64,000 nt of DNA from Chlorobiales bacterium Clorobi_01. Its GTDB lineage: Bacteria > Bacteroidota > Chlorobiia > Chlorobiales > Chlorobiaceae. The notes under the pieces were generated by a model. The model was not told the origin of the DNA. It did no database searches and saw nothing but the letters and a program-made list of their open reading frames with translations. Where the stretch lies: assembly GCA_001602925.1 (NCBI GenBank), contig LUZT01000006.1:64569-128568 (forward strand). The letters run 5' to 3'. Below are positions 47,718 to 57,711 of this stretch, piece after piece (positions within the stretch are counted from its first letter, which is position 1; each line of letters begins with the position of its first letter). The translations under genes and the position numbers were made by a program.

Positions 47718-48989
47718 ATGAAAGCAATCATCATCTCCATCGGCGACGAGTTGCTCAAGGGGCACCGGGTCAACACCAATGCCCCCTTTATTGCCCGCGA
47801 ACTCGGCAACATCGGTATTCCCGTGATCCGCATCATTACCTGTTCGGATGATCCGCAGGCGATCCGTGATTCGGTGACGTCGGCGCTCACGGAGGCCGAG
47901 GCGGTGTTCGTGACCGGTGGCCTCGGCCCGACCAACGACGACCGGACGCGCGACGCAGTTCGGGCGCTGCTTGGACGCGGGCTGGCGCTTGACGAGCCGT
48001 CGTTCGAGCACATCGCTGACTACTTCCGCCGTCGCAATCGCCCCGTGACCGAGGTGATGAAAGATCAGGCGATGGTGATCGAAAGTTCGTTTGCGATTCC
48101 GAACATGAAGGGCACCGCTCCCGGCATGATTATCGAGTGCGCCCCGCGCTTCGCCGGTCGCCATCTGGTGCTCATGCCTGGCGTGCCCGCCGAGATGGAG
48201 GCGATGATGCGTTTGACGGTCGTTCCGTTCTTCGCGCCGCTCTCCGGAGCCTTTATCCGCCACACCCCCGTCATGACGATGGGCATCGGTGAAACGCAGC
48301 TCGCGGACATGATCGTGGAGGTTGAGGACTCGCTGCCGTCGGGCACAGCCCTCGCCTACCTGCCGCACGCCGCCGGCGTTAGCCTCATGGTCAGCACGTC
48401 GGGTGTCCGTCGCGAGGATGTCGATGCGGAGAACCGCCGCGTGGTCGAAGCCATCGTGGCGAAAGCGGGCCACTTTGTCTACGCGACCTCGGAGGTGACG
48501 CTCGAAGAGGTGGTTGTGAATCTCTTGCTCGAAAGGAAGCTCACGGTGGCTGTTGCCGAGTCCTGCACTGGCGGGCTGCTTGGGAGTCGCCTGACCGACG
48601 TGCCCGGATCGTCAGGCTGCTTTCTCGAAGGCTTGGTCACCTACAGCAACCAGGCGAAGGTGCGGTTGCTCGGCGTTGATCCGGCCACCATCGAAGCGCA
48701 CGGCGCGGTCAGTGAGCCTGTCGCCTTGGAGATGGCGCGCGGCTGCCTCGAACGGAGCGGCGCAGACATTTCCGTTGCCACCACCGGCATCGCCGGGCCG
48801 GGTGGCGGAACGCCGGAAAAGCCGGTCGGCACGGTCTGCGTCGGCATCGCCTCGAAGTTGCCTGACGGCTCGGTTCGGGTAGATGCCGCCCGCCTCGTCA
48901 TGCACGGAGATCGTCATCAGAACAAAATCCGCTTCAGCGAAGCCGCCCTTCGGGGACTTCTGGTTCGTCTGAAAGAGATGGAGTTCTGA
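47718..48989 (+). CDS. cinA: CinA-like protein, NMN deamidase
   Basis: 423-residue two-domain protein. N-terminal MoCF-like domain ([38 protein letters not shown]) shows ADP-ribose pyrophosphatase relatives; C-terminal CinA domain ([39 protein letters not shown]) carries nicotinamide mononucleotide deamidase activity in other bacteria. It recycles NMN into NAD. Follows thrA closely. Length is normal for the full-length form. Confidence 0.95.
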   Translation: MKAIIISIGDELLKGHRVNTNAPFIARELGNIGIPVIRIITCSDDPQAIRDSVTSALTEAEAVFVTGGLGPTNDDRTRDAVRALLGRGLALDEPSFEHIADYFRRRNRPVTEVMKDQAMVIESSFAIPNMKGTAPGMIIECAPRFAGRHLVLMPGVPAEMEAMMRLTVVPFFAPLSGAFIRHTPVMTMGIGETQLADMIVEVEDSLPSGTALAYLPHAAGVSLMVSTSGVRREDVDAENRRVVEAIVAKAGHFVYATSEVTLEEVVVNLLLERKLTVAVAESCTGGLLGSRLTDVPGSSGCFLEGLVTYSNQAKVRLLGVDPATIEAHGAVSEPVALEMARGCLERSGADISVATTGIAGPGGGTPEKPVGTVCVGIASKLPDGSVRVDAARLVMHGDRHQNKIRFSEAALRGLLVRLKEMEF

Positions 48990-49105
48990 TATTTTTCAGC
49001 GACGCTTTTAAAAGCTCCCGGAATATGCCACTTTGTCGAATGATACTTATGACCCGGGAGTGCCCCGGACGAGACTGGATTCATTGAAAACCGTGTGTTC
49101 ATTGT

Positions 49106-50980
49106 ATGGCTTCCATTGCAAGACTTCCTGATATTGTCGCTAACAAAATTTCAGCTGGCGAGGTGGTGCAGCGCCCTGCCTCGGCGGTCAAGGAGCTGAT
49201 CGAAAACTCCATCGACTCCGGCGCGAGCCGCATCACCGTCATCATAAAAGATGCCGGGCGGCAGCTCGTGCAGATCATCGATAATGGCTGCGGCATGGAG
49301 AGCGACGACGTGCTGCTCAGCGTTGAGCGCTTTGCCACCAGCAAGATTTCTGAGGTTGACGACCTTGATGCGCTCCGTACGCTCGGCTTCCGTGGCGAGG
49401 CGCTGGCGAGCATCTCCTCGGTCTCGCATTTCGAGTTGAAGACTCGCAAGGCAGGCAATCCGCTCGGCACGCTGCTCAGGAGCGACGGCGGCGTCATCGA
49501 AACACCGCAACCCGCGCAGTGCGAACCCGGCACCTCCATCGCTGTCCGGAACCTCTTTTTCAACGTGCCCGCCCGGCGCAAGTTCCTCAAATCCAACGCT
49601 ACCGAGTTCAAGCACATCTACGAAACGGTCAAGGCGTTCGTGCTCTCCTATCCCGAGATCGAGTGGCGCATGATCAACGACGACGAGGAACTGTTCCACT
49701 TCCGCACCTCCGACGTGCGCGAGCGGCTGAGTCACTTTTATGGGGAGGGATTCGGCGAGAGCCTCATCGAGGTGACCGAGGAGAACGACTACATGACTAT
49801 CGGCGGCTACCTCGGCAAGCCCGGCATGATGGTGCGGCAGAAGTACGATCAGTACTTTTTCATCAACCGGCGCCTCATCCAGAACCGGATGCTCGTGCAG
49901 GCGGTGCAGCAGGCGTACGGCGAGCTGCTCGAAGAGCGGCAGTCGCCATTCGCATTGCTCTTTCTCGGTCTCGACCCGTCGCTGGTGGATGTGAACGTCC
50001 ATCCGGCCAAGCTCGAAGTACGTTTCGAGGATGAAAAAAGCATCCGGAGCATGGTTTATCCGGTGGTCAAGCGAGCCGTCCGAACGGCTGATTTTTCACC
50101 CGAGGCGTCGTTTGCGGCTCCATCCGCACCCACAGTTTCCGGCGAGGTCGACTTGCCAGAAGTTGCGTCGCGGAAGCTTTCGTATCCCTCGTTTTCAGGC
50201 AAAGCTTCGACCACCGGCGATCTGTACCGGAACTACCGGGCGGGAGCGTTCAGTGCTCCTTCATCCGTTCCTCCGATGCTTTTCGATTCTTCGCTGGAAA
50301 CATCGCTGTCCGCCGGAAGCCGCCCCGCTCCGATGGTTCAGGAGTCGCTGCTGACCCCGTCGGTGGACCAGCCCGATACCGGTGACGAGGAGAATCCGGT
50401 TGCGCCGGAGAAGGAACCGAAAATCTGGCAGCTGCACAACAAGTACATCATCTGCCAGATCAAGACCGGGCTGATGATTATCGATCAGCACGTGGCCCAC
50501 GAGCGGGTGCTCTACGAACGCGCCATCGACATCATGAACGAGGCTGCGCCGAACTCGCAGCAGTTGCTTTTTCCGCAGAAGATCGACCTCAAACCTTGGC
50601 AGTACGAGGTTTTCGAGGAGATCAGCGACGAGTTGTACCGGCTCGGCTTTAACATTCGGCCGTTTGGCGGCATGAGCGTCATGATCGAGGGGGTGCCGCC
50701 CGACGTGCGCGACGGCGCGGAGGCAACGATTTTACAGGATATGATCGCCGAGTACCAGGAGAACGCCGCGAAGCTGAAGCTCGAAAAGCGCGACAACCTC
50801 GCCAAATCCTACTCCTGCCGCAACGCTATCATGACTGGCCAGAAGCTCGGCGTTGAAGAGATGCGAATGCTCATCGACCGCCTCTTCGCCACCCGGATGC
50901 CCTATGTCTGCCCGCACGGCCGTCCGGTGATCATAAGGCTTTCACTCGGCGAACTCGACCGCATGTTCGGAAGAACATAG
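49106..50980 (+). CDS. mutL: DNA mismatch repair protein MutL
   Basis: 624-residue MutL. GHKL ATPase with ELIENSIDSGASRI, IDNGCGM and TLGFRGEALASI; linker from about 330 to 430 is Pro/Ser-rich. The C-terminal domain has DQHVAHERVLYE, the metal-binding motif DQHA(X)2E(X)4E with Val in the fourth place, and CPHGRP, so it should be a nicking MutL rather than the E. coli type. No mutS or mutH nearby. Monocistronic. Confidence 0.95.
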   Translation: MASIARLPDIVANKISAGEVVQRPASAVKELIENSIDSGASRITVIIKDAGRQLVQIIDNGCGMESDDVLLSVERFATSKISEVDDLDALRTLGFRGEALASISSVSHFELKTRKAGNPLGTLLRSDGGVIETPQPAQCEPGTSIAVRNLFFNVPARRKFLKSNATEFKHIYETVKAFVLSYPEIEWRMINDDEELFHFRTSDVRERLSHFYGEGFGESLIEVTEENDYMTIGGYLGKPGMMVRQKYDQYFFINRRLIQNRMLVQAVQQAYGELLEERQSPFALLFLGLDPSLVDVNVHPAKLEVRFEDEKSIRSMVYPVVKRAVRTADFSPEASFAAPSAPTVSGEVDLPEVASRKLSYPSFSGKASTTGDLYRNYRAGAFSAPSSVPPMLFDSSLETSLSAGSRPAPMVQESLLTPSVDQPDTGDEENPVAPEKEPKIWQLHNKYIICQIKTGLMIIDQHVAHERVLYERAIDIMNEAAPNSQQLLFPQKIDLKPWQYEVFEEISDELYRLGFNIRPFGGMSVMIEGVPPDVRDGAEATILQDMIAEYQENAAKLKLEKRDNLAKSYSCRNAIMTGQKLGVEEMRMLIDRLFATRMPYVCPHGRPVIIRLSLGELDRMFGRT

Positions 50981-51106
50981 GAGCGGTTAGCTGCGAATGT
51001 CGCGGACATCGTGGATCAAAAAAGGATATGAAAAAAGCCGAGGGCCTCTTTTCAGAGGTTTGTTTCCTGAAAAATAAGTTCGTACATTTCCGCCCAGAGC
51101 AATGAT

Positions 51107-51179
51107 ACCCTTGTAGCTCAGTGGATAGAGCAGCAGTTTCCTAAACTGTTGGTCGGCAGTTCGAGTCTGCCCAAGGGTA
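51107..51179 (+). tRNA. tRNA-Arg(CCU)
   Basis: 73-base cloverleaf: acceptor ACCCTTG/CAAGGGT, D stem GCTC/GAGC, anticodon stem GCAGT/ACTGT with one G-U pair, loop TTCCTAA (anticodon CCT at 51140-51142), five-base variable loop, T stem GGCAG/CTGCC with TTCGAGT. Discriminator A. The 3' CCA is not encoded. Reads AGG codons. Confidence 0.95.
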
Positions 51180-51214
51180 CTCCTCACCACTCATAATGAG
51201 GCCGTTCAGACGGG

Positions 51215-51248
51215 AAAAAGCAGCAGGGTCGCACCTGCTGCTTTTTTT
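51215..51248. terminator. terminator after tRNA
   Basis: AAAAAGCAGCAGG and CCTGCTGCTTTTT form a 13-base stem with A- and T-tracts on both sides. It serves the tRNA and the convergent cytochrome gene. Confidence 0.9.
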
Positions 51249-51274
51249 TGTTGGCCGGTTTTGACAGCAATTGC

Positions 51275-51709
51275 TCAGCGCTGGTAACAGTTACCCTGTC
51301 CTGCGCCACGGCCTGGTCCCCAGTTGCCGCCGGTGTTCTGATCCCAAACCCATGCGGCCACGGCGTTCAGCTCCTCTGCGCTGAGCGGCACCGGTGGCAT
51401 CAGACCGAAGCGGGTGATCGCCTGCTGGTCGGCAAGCACTTTCTCTTTTGACGGTGACTTTATGAAGTCAGCCATGTATTTGATGCCTTCGGCGCGCGAT
51501 GAAAAACGCTGATGGTAGCGGGCGGAGATGGGCAGAATGGGAGGAGCCGATTTTGGCGGTGGGGCGATCGAGTGACAAACGCTGCAATTCTTGTCGAAGA
51601 CAATCTTGCCGTCCACAGCCGCCGAAGCGTTTGCCGGAAGTGTTGCGGTTGCCAGTACGCCAATGCTGACGGCAAGGGCGATACCGAGAGTTTTTTTTGA
51701 GTGCTTCAT
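51275..51709 (-). CDS. periplasmic monohaem c-type cytochrome
   Basis: 144-residue exported cytochrome. Signal peptide ends ANASAA (residues 1-31), haem motif CSVCH, and a likely axial Met in GLMPPVPLS. C-terminal Gly/Asn-rich tail. Probably an electron carrier in sulfur oxidation or reaction-centre donation. GGATAAG lies before the ATG. Class (c-551/c-555 like) cannot be fixed from sequence alone. Not in an operon. Confidence 0.83.
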   Translation of the reverse strand: MKHSKKTLGIALAVSIGVLATATLPANASAAVDGKIVFDKNCSVCHSIAPPPKSAPPILPISARYHQRFSSRAEGIKYMADFIKSPSKEKVLADQQAITRFGLMPPVPLSAEELNAVAAWVWDQNTGGNWGPGRGAGQGNCYQR

Positions 51710-51896
51710 GGCTTATCCATAATCATAGGTTTCAAATGCGGTCAACGTTTTTTCGTTGCACCGTTTAAAGTTAGTTAAAAAAAGAAAAAACCGGCATGGC
51801 GGCGGTTGAGTGCCTAAGCCGTTTTTTCTGCAGCTGTAAAACCTTATACTCAAGGAGGAAACGAGTCATCAAAAACGCGGCACCGCCGATATCTCC

Positions 51897-52769
51897 ATGA
51901 AATTGCTCAGAAACGCCATTCTGTTTATCCTGCTTTTGCTGGTTGTCGATGTAGGCAGATATTTTTTTATCCCCGATGTTTCCCGATTGGCGCATACCAA
52001 TCCAGGAAAAACCGCCTTTATGGAGTATCGAGAGGCCGAGTGGCGTAGTGAAGGCCTCGATAAAACGATTAAACAGCGCTGGGTGCCGCTGAAGAAGGTA
52101 TCTCCGTCTCTGATCAAGGCGGTGCTCATTTCCGAGGACAACAACTTCTGGCATCATGAGGGGTTCGATTTCGAGGCTATGGAGGGTGCGATTGAAAAGA
52201 ATATCAAGGCTGGTGAGTTCAAATTTGGAGCCAGCACCATCAGCCAGCAGCTTGCCAAAAACCTGTATCTCTCCCCATCGAAAAATCCTTTGAGAAAGAT
52301 CAAGGAGGCGATTCTGACCTGGCGGATAGAACAGACGCTCTCAAAGCGCCGGATTCTTGAGCTGTACGTCAATGTGGCGGAGTGGGGAGACGGGATTTTC
52401 GGCATCGATGAGGCTGCCCGGCACTATTACGGCGTCAGAGCCTCACAACTGACGGCCAGCCAGTCGGCGCGGCTCGCTGCGTCTTTGCCGAACCCGATTC
52501 TGTACAAGCCAACCGGCTCGTCGCGTTTTGTGAAAGGCCGTGCGAAACACATTTACGCCATCATGCTGCGGCGGGGTCTGGTGCTGCCGGATTACAGCGA
52601 AGTGATGAGTGCGCCAGATACTCCGGTTGCCCAGCCGCCGGATTCAATCGTGGTCGGCGTACCGGAACAACTGATCCAGCAGGCTTCGCAACCTGACAGC
52701 ATAAAGCAGGACTCAACGCCGGAACCGGCCGCTGAAGATACGTCTGAAAACACCCAGTCCGGCAAATAA
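51897..52769 (+). CDS. mtgA: monofunctional peptidoglycan glycosyltransferase
   Basis: 290-residue inner-membrane enzyme polymerising lipid II into glycan strands. One N-terminal membrane helix (ILFILLLLVVDVGRYFF), then the GT51 motifs ISEDNNFWHHEGFD with the catalytic Glu, KFGASTISQQLAKNLYLSPS, and RILELYVNVAEWGDGIFGID. No transpeptidase domain. The C-terminal 60 residues are Pro/Gln/Asp-rich and unlike other MtgA. No ribosome binding site is seen near the ATG. Confidence 0.93.
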   Translation: MKLLRNAILFILLLLVVDVGRYFFIPDVSRLAHTNPGKTAFMEYREAEWRSEGLDKTIKQRWVPLKKVSPSLIKAVLISEDNNFWHHEGFDFEAMEGAIEKNIKAGEFKFGASTISQQLAKNLYLSPSKNPLRKIKEAILTWRIEQTLSKRRILELYVNVAEWGDGIFGIDEAARHYYGVRASQLTASQSARLAASLPNPILYKPTGSSRFVKGRAKHIYAIMLRRGLVLPDYSEVMSAPDTPVAQPPDSIVVGVPEQLIQQASQPDSIKQDSTPEPAAEDTSENTQSGK

Positions 52770-52785
52770 AGAATTTGCCGGACTG
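52755..52785. terminator. bidirectional terminator between mtgA and rubredoxin gene
   Basis: CAGTCCGGCAAAT and ATTTGCCGGACTG make a perfect 13-base stem that overlaps the mtgA stop codon; genes converge here. No long T-tract. Confidence 0.7.
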
Positions 52786-52806
52786 AAGCGGGAAATCGGT
52801 AAGGGA

Positions 52807-52968
52807 TCAGGAAACCGGTTCGAAAAAAGACTTGTCTACGCCGCACACGGGGCAGACCCAGTCTTCCGGAAGATCTTCGAAAGCCGTTCCGGGCTCGACA
52901 CCGCTTTCCGGATCGCCGTCTGCCGGATCGTATTCATAGCCGCAGGGAACACAAACCCATTTCTGCAT
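52807..52968 (-). CDS. rubredoxin
   Basis: 53-residue iron protein, [20 protein letters not shown] at the start; the two CxxC(G) knuckles are CVPCGY and [11 protein letters not shown]. One Fe is held by the four cysteines. Short open frame missing from many gene sets but obvious by composition. AAAAGGAGATAG precedes the ATG. Electron donor to oxygen- or peroxide-reducing enzymes in anaerobes. Monocistronic, convergent with mtgA. Confidence 0.96.
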   Translation of the reverse strand: MQKWVCVPCGYEYDPADGDPESGVEPGTAFEDLPEDWVCPVCGVDKSFFEPVS

Positions 52969-53177
52969 AACTCTATCTCCTTTTGGATAAGGTTTTATGG
53001 ATACAAAAGCCTTGACGTTCAGACTGATGCCTCATCTTTGGTCATATCATCAATCAATAGTCAAGTAAAGCCTCGAGTGAAATAAAAAGTTCACCTTTTT
53101 TTTCGGAGGTGCCGCGCAGGTTTTGGCACGTTTGAATTCGTTACTATCTTGCCGCTGCTTCGGGCTTTTCCCTGAAG

Positions 53178-53325
53178 CGAATTCTCAGGGCGGGGTGAAA
53201 CTCCCCACCGGCGGTATTCCGGTCATGAACCGGTGAGCCCGCGAGCGCCTTCGCTTATGCCGAAGGGTCAGCAGATTTGGTGAAATGCCAAAGCCGACGG
53301 TTAGAGTCCGGATGAAAGAGGACAG
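53178..53325 (+). promoter_or_regulatory. FMN riboswitch (RFN element)
   Basis: Classical RFN core: TTCTCAGGGCGGGGTGAAA, then CTCCCCACCGGCGGT, later GAGCCCGCGAGCGCCTTCG, CAGCAGATTTGGTGAAATGC, and GCCGACGGTTAGAGTCCGGA, ending GATGAAAGAGGAC. It lies directly upstream of ribB and senses FMN. Boundaries are approximate. Confidence 0.93.
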
Positions 53326-53349
53326 AGGCGCGACTGCGTTTCAGCAGCC

Positions 53350-53397
53350 CTGATTCATGTTTTTTCAACTGACAATCCGTAAATGTCCATGAATCAG
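53350..53397 (+). promoter_or_regulatory. start-codon hairpin, expression platform
   Basis: CTGATTCATG (53350-53359) and CATGAATCAG (53388-53397) are perfect complements; the second arm contains the ATG at 53389, and the ATG at 53383 lies at the loop edge. Formation would hide the ribB start, suggesting translational control by the riboswitch. Confidence 0.75.
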
Positions 53398-54048
53398 TTA
53401 CTCAAAAGCATTTCAAACGATCCGTTCGAGCGGGTACGAAAAGGTCTCGACGCTCTCCGGCAGGGCAAAGGTGTTCTGGTTGCCGACGCCTTCGACCGTG
53501 AAAACGAGGTTGATCTCATTTTTCCCGCACAATCACTGACCGTTCCGCAGATGGCACTCCTCATCCGGGAGTGCAGCGGTATCGTCTGCCTCTGCATGAC
53601 GGAGGAAAAGGTGCGCTCTCTTGAACTGCCGATGATGGTTGAACAGAATACCAGCGGCTTTCAGACAGCCTTCACGGTTTCAATTGAAGCTGCCGAAGGG
53701 GTGACGACCGGAGTCTCCGCAGCCGACCGCGTCCGTACGGTTCTTACCGCCGTTGCCGATCAGGCTTGCCCTGCCGATCTTCGTTGTCCCGGTCATATTT
53801 TCCCACTGAAGGCTCGTCCGGGCGGGGTGCTGGAGCGCCCCGGCCATACAGAGGCGACCGTCGACCTGATGCGGCTTGCCGGGCTGGAGCCTTGCGGAGT
53901 TCTCTGCGAGCTGACCAACCCCGACGGCACGATGGCCAATCTTGAAGAGGCTATCGCGTTTTCACATCTGCACGGATTTCCGGTGCTGGCCATCGAAGAT
54001 CTGATTGCCTGGCTGGTTCAGGAACAAGCCCAAGGGCAAGTGGCATGA
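53383..54048 (+). CDS. ribB: 3,4-dihydroxy-2-butanone-4-phosphate synthase
   Basis: 221-residue DHBP synthase that makes the four-carbon precursor of riboflavin. [16 protein letters not shown] binds metal and substrate, with [36 protein letters not shown] and CGVLCEL NPDG (written without its intervening residues). The GTP cyclohydrolase II domain of RibBA fusions is missing, so RibA must be elsewhere. Start ambiguous between 53383 and 53389 because both ATGs lie in or next to the hairpin. Confidence 0.95.
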   Translation: MSMNQLLKSISNDPFERVRKGLDALRQGKGVLVADAFDRENEVDLIFPAQSLTVPQMALLIRECSGIVCLCMTEEKVRSLELPMMVEQNTSGFQTAFTVSIEAAEGVTTGVSAADRVRTVLTAVADQACPADLRCPGHIFPLKARPGGVLERPGHTEATVDLMRLAGLEPCGVLCELTNPDGTMANLEEAIAFSHLHGFPVLAIEDLIAWLVQEQAQGQVA

Positions 54049-54064
54049 GCCACGCTCTTTGTCC

Positions 54065-54096
54065 GCAAAGTACCGGACAGGCCGTCCGGCACTTGC
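54065..54096. terminator. hairpin between ribB and gdhA
   Basis: GCAAAGTACCGGAC and its near-perfect partner GTCCGGCACTTGC form a stem with one bulge and one mismatch. Lies between convergent genes. Confidence 0.6.
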
Positions 54097-54113
54097 GATT
54101 CGCATTCTGAGCC

Positions 54114-55433
54114 TCACACCCAGCCACGCAGCTTCATCGCCTCGGCCACGCGGCGAATCGCCACGATCATGGCTGCCGTGCGGTTATCGACGCTGTACTG
54201 CACGGCGGCCTGATGCACTGCTTTGATCGCGGCGGCCATTTTCTTTTCGAGCTGGCGATGCACGGCCTCCTCTTCCCAGTACCATCCACTGGCGTTCTGT
54301 ACCATTTCGAAGTAGGAGACGGTTACGCCACCCGCGTTGCAGAGCAGGTCGGGAATGAGGTAGACGCCGCGCTCGTGCAGAATTTTGTCAGCTTCCGGGG
54401 TGGTCGGGCCGTTGGCCAGTTCGGCGATGATCTTCGCCCGGATGTTCCGTGCGTTTCGGCAGGAAATTTCATCTTCGAGGGCCGCCGGTATGAGCACGGT
54501 CACATTCAGTTCCAGCAGTTCGGCGTCAGTCAGCGGCGTGGAGCCGGGAAAATCGGCGACTGAGCCGTGCTGCTTTTTATACTCCATGACGGCTTGATGA
54601 TCGAATCCATCCGGGTTGTAAATGCCGCCTTTCGAGTCGGAGACGGCCACCACTTTCATGCCGAGCAGCTCGACGGCGAGCTTGTGGGCGAAGGCTCCGG
54701 CGTTGCCGAAGCCGTTGATGGCGGCGGGTTTTCCGCGCAGATTGATGCCGAGCATCTTCGCGGCTTCGCGGATGCAGATGATGCCTCCCCGCGCCGTCGC
54801 GTCGCCGCGCCCGAGCGATCCGCCGAGCGCCAGCGGTTTGCCGGTAATGACGCCAAAATCGTTGTGCCCCTGCATGAACGAATATTCGTCGGCCATCCAG
54901 GCCATGATCTGTGGCGTGGTGTAGACGTCGGGCGCGGGCACATCCTTTTCGAGGCCGAGCAGGCGGCCGATCTGCCGGATGTAGCTTCGCGACAGCCGTT
55001 CGAGTTCGCCGGGCGACATCGTTTTCGGATTGCAGATAACGCCCCCTTTGGCGCCGCCGAGCGGAATGTCCATGACGGCGGTTTTCCAGGTCATCCATGC
55101 TGCAAGCGCCCGGACCGTGTCGATAGTTTCGTCGGGATGAAAGCGGATGCCCCCCTTGTTGGGGCCACGTGCGTCGTTGTACTGCACCCTGAAGCCGTGA
55201 AAAGCGCGTACCGCTCCGTCGTCCATTTTGACCGGAATGGTGACATGCATCTCCCGCATCGGCCAGCGCAGCAGTTCGAGCACTTCGGCGTCAAGACCGA
55301 TGATTCCAGCGGCAGCATCGAGCTGGCGGCGGGCGATGTCGAAAGGATTTTCTTTGGTAAGTCCGGCCATTGAGCAGTTGTCAAGCACGAATGGCTCCGT
55401 GGCTGGCTGGGGATGATCGTTCGATGACTGCAT
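54114..55433 (-). CDS. gdhA: glutamate dehydrogenase
   Basis: 439-residue NAD(P)-dependent glutamate dehydrogenase, joining ammonium to 2-oxoglutarate. [12 protein letters not shown] is the substrate lysine region, with [16 protein letters not shown], and the dinucleotide motif [14 protein letters not shown]. The length is close to the 420-450 of the hexameric enzymes. ATG 55433 is used; ATG at 55370 ([11 protein letters not shown]) is an alternative near the family N-terminus. Last gene of a minus-strand run dapF-amrS-gdhA. Confidence 0.95.
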   Translation of the reverse strand: MQSSNDHPQPATEPFVLDNCSMAGLTKENPFDIARRQLDAAAGIIGLDAEVLELLRWPMREMHVTIPVKMDDGAVRAFHGFRVQYNDARGPNKGGIRFHPDETIDTVRALAAWMTWKTAVMDIPLGGAKGGVICNPKTMSPGELERLSRSYIRQIGRLLGLEKDVPAPDVYTTPQIMAWMADEYSFMQGHNDFGVITGKPLALGGSLGRGDATARGGIICIREAAKMLGINLRGKPAAINGFGNAGAFAHKLAVELLGMKVVAVSDSKGGIYNPDGFDHQAVMEYKKQHGSVADFPGSTPLTDAELLELNVTVLIPAALEDEISCRNARNIRAKIIAELANGPTTPEADKILHERGVYLIPDLLCNAGGVTVSYFEMVQNASGWYWEEEAVHRQLEKKMAAAIKAVHQAAVQYSVDNRTAAMIVAIRRVAEAMKLRGWV

Positions 55434-55488
55434 GAGGGGAGTGTTCGAGAGATTGAAAAAATTTCAGGATTCACGAAAGGTTGTCCGG

Positions 55489-56496
55489 TCAATCGCGCAT
55501 CGGTGACGGGGCATGGCATACAGGGCATCGGCCGCCGGTGTCGAATCGCTCTATCCGGTAGTCACCAAAAGGGTTCGCTTTTCTTCCGACCAGTCTGGCG
55601 CTGCATTGGTCGCAAAAGGTATCGCTATGTGCGTTGCCCGCATAGATGAATGACAATCCGGCTTTTCGCCCGATCTCAAACGCTTTTTCAATCGCCTCAG
55701 CCGGAGTTGGCGGAGTGTCCTGCATTTTCCATGAAATCTCCGGATAAAACGGGATGATATGCCAGGGCACCTCGGTTCCGAGGTCGTGCGCGATGAATCC
55801 GGCGAGCCGTTCGAGCATGGCTGGATCGCTTGAATGGCCGGGAATGACGAGAGTAGTGATTTCGAGGTGCATGCCGCTTTCCCGAATCAGCCGGAGACTG
55901 TCGAGCACCGGATCGAGCCGTGCGCCGCAGACGCGCCGGTAAAATGCGTCATCCATCGACTGCAGATCAACGTTGATTGCGTCGAGCCAGGGGGTGACAG
56001 TTTTGAGGCACAACGGCGACAGATAGCCGTTGCTGATCCAGATGTTCCGGAGACCTGTCTGCCGCGCAAGTTGCATGACGTCGAGCGCATATTCGGCGAA
56101 GATGGTCGGTTCGGTGTAGGTGCAGGAGATCGAGGAGCATCCGGTGTTCATGGCATTGCGGACAATCGCCTCGGGCGTGGCCAGCGGAATCGATTCGTCC
56201 TGGTCCATCTGGCTGATCGCCCAGTTCTGGCAGTTGGCGCATTTGAAGTTGCAGCCGGGCGTGCCGAACGACCAGGTCATGGTGCCAGGCATGAAATGGT
56301 AGAGCGGCTTTTTCTCCACCGGATCGGCGGCCAGCGAGATCGCCCGGCCGTAAGAGAGCGAGACCAGCTGGCCGTCTATGTTTTGCCTCACACGGCACAA
56401 GCCAGTCTGCCCCGGTCTGATGCGGCAGTAGTGACGGCAGAGGTCGCACTGAAGCACCCCGTCTGGGGCCACATGATAGAAGTTTGCCACATGCAT
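55489..56496 (-). CDS. amrS: AmmeMemoRadiSam-system radical SAM protein AmrS
   Basis: 335-residue radical SAM enzyme. An N-terminal Cys cluster (CDLCRHYCRIRPGQTGLCRV) precedes the SAM cluster motif CNFKCANC (FGTPGCNFKCANCQN); the C-terminal CDQCSARL and CPVCH are further metal sites. Members accompany AMMECR1 and MEMO family genes in other genomes; neither is in this window. Start 56496 (MHVANFYHV) agrees with the family. Reaction not known. Confidence 0.87.
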   Translation of the reverse strand: MHVANFYHVAPDGVLQCDLCRHYCRIRPGQTGLCRVRQNIDGQLVSLSYGRAISLAADPVEKKPLYHFMPGTMTWSFGTPGCNFKCANCQNWAISQMDQDESIPLATPEAIVRNAMNTGCSSISCTYTEPTIFAEYALDVMQLARQTGLRNIWISNGYLSPLCLKTVTPWLDAINVDLQSMDDAFYRRVCGARLDPVLDSLRLIRESGMHLEITTLVIPGHSSDPAMLERLAGFIAHDLGTEVPWHIIPFYPEISWKMQDTPPTPAEAIEKAFEIGRKAGLSFIYAGNAHSDTFCDQCSARLVGRKANPFGDYRIERFDTGGRCPVCHAPSPMRD

Positions 56497-56566
56497 GGTT
56501 GACGGAGTCTGTACGTTCAGGCAAGACAGCCTATCCCGCCGCCGACAAACTAACTGTAAGACGGGC

Positions 56567-57361
56567 TTACAGCGTGATAGTTCCCCGGTAAACTGCTCGG
56601 GCTGGGCCTTCAAGGTATATCTCGTCCATCATCTCATTGAATCCCACCATCAGTGTTTCGCCGCTTTTGACCTTTACCCTGACAGGCGACGACGCGACCT
56701 TGCCCAGCCGGAAGCTCATCAGGGCAGCGGCTACGGTGCCGGTGCCGCAGGCGAGGGTTTCATCCTCGACGCCACGCTCGAACGTTCTGATGCTGAGCGC
56801 ATCCGGAGCGGTGATTTCAAGGAAGTTGACGTTGGTGCCATCAGGGAACAGCTCCTTGTTGTGGCGGATGTTTCCGCCTTCGGTAAATACATCGAGCTGG
56901 TCAAGGTTGTTGACGTAAGCGATGGCGTGCGGCGAACCAGTATCGACGAAATGGCAGTTCCAGGCACCGGCCTGCAAACCATCCCTGAAGTCCGATGGTG
57001 GACGCATGTGCAGTCTGACCCAATCGTCGCCGGTCACTTCAGCTTCATATATGCTCGGGCCTGCCTCGAAACGATAGTGTTCGCCTGTAGGCTGGATACC
57101 GATGAGGTGGGCAAACCAGACCGCGCATCGCCCGCCGTTGCCGCACATCGTGCCCGGAAAGCCATCAGCATTATGGTAGTTCATCCTGAAGTCGGCGGTT
57201 TCTGAAGTTTCGAGAAGGATCAATCCGTCAGCTCCGATGCCGGTTCTGCGGGTGCACATGGCGCGCACCTGCTCATGGGTCAGGTTAAACAATCCCTGAC
57301 GGTTGTCGATGACGATGAAGTCGTTGCCGGCTCCCGACATTTTGGTGAAATCGATGTGCAT
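56567..57361 (-). CDS. dapF: diaminopimelate epimerase
   Basis: 264-residue enzyme that turns LL-DAP into meso-DAP for lysine and peptidoglycan. KMSGAGNDFIVIDN starts the family; the two catalytic cysteines are in MCGNGGRC and ACGTGT. Length is normal. First gene of the dapF-amrS-gdhA run, divergent from pscA. Confidence 0.96.
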   Translation of the reverse strand: MHIDFTKMSGAGNDFIVIDNRQGLFNLTHEQVRAMCTRRTGIGADGLILLETSETADFRMNYHNADGFPGTMCGNGGRCAVWFAHLIGIQPTGEHYRFEAGPSIYEAEVTGDDWVRLHMRPPSDFRDGLQAGAWNCHFVDTGSPHAIAYVNNLDQLDVFTEGGNIRHNKELFPDGTNVNFLEITAPDALSIRTFERGVEDETLACGTGTVAAALMSFRLGKVASSPVRVKVKSGETLMVGFNEMMDEIYLEGPARAVYRGTITL

Positions 57362-57711
57362 GGCTCTTTTTTTTAAAAGATCAGTTTTCAGTAAAATATC
57401 ATGGTTCTACCCGATATTAACATGGAAAATGAAGTTGTTTGATTTTACTTTTCAAATACTGTTGATTGCGGAGCCGGCGGGCAAAAAACTTTCTTATTAA
57501 AGAAATTTTCTTATTTTATTTGCTACTGTTGCAGGGTACCTTTTCTTGAGCCAGACTGCAAAAATGTTTTTTCCGGGAATCTCTCTATGTCAATTGTTCG
57601 TCGCCGGTTACCATGCCGTGACAAAGCGTTGACCGCATATACGGGAGGGAGGTTGCCGGTTTTTTCGGTTTCTTCAACCTGAAAATACGTCCAAACAAAG
57701 GAGAACATACA
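57362..57711. promoter_or_regulatory. divergent dapF/pscA intergenic region
   Basis: 350 bases, strongly AT-rich from 57400 to 57520. Contains repeated TTCTTATT words near 57490-57520. Holds the pscA promoter and probably a long 5' leader. I cannot fix a -10/-35 pair. A clear AAAGGAG lies at 57697-57703, just before pscA. Confidence 0.6.

Noticed and set aside
51777-51835. Hairpin with A- and T-tracts between the cytochrome c and mtgA genes
   Set aside because: Lies upstream of both divergent genes, so it cannot terminate either; stem has a bulge. Left uncalled.
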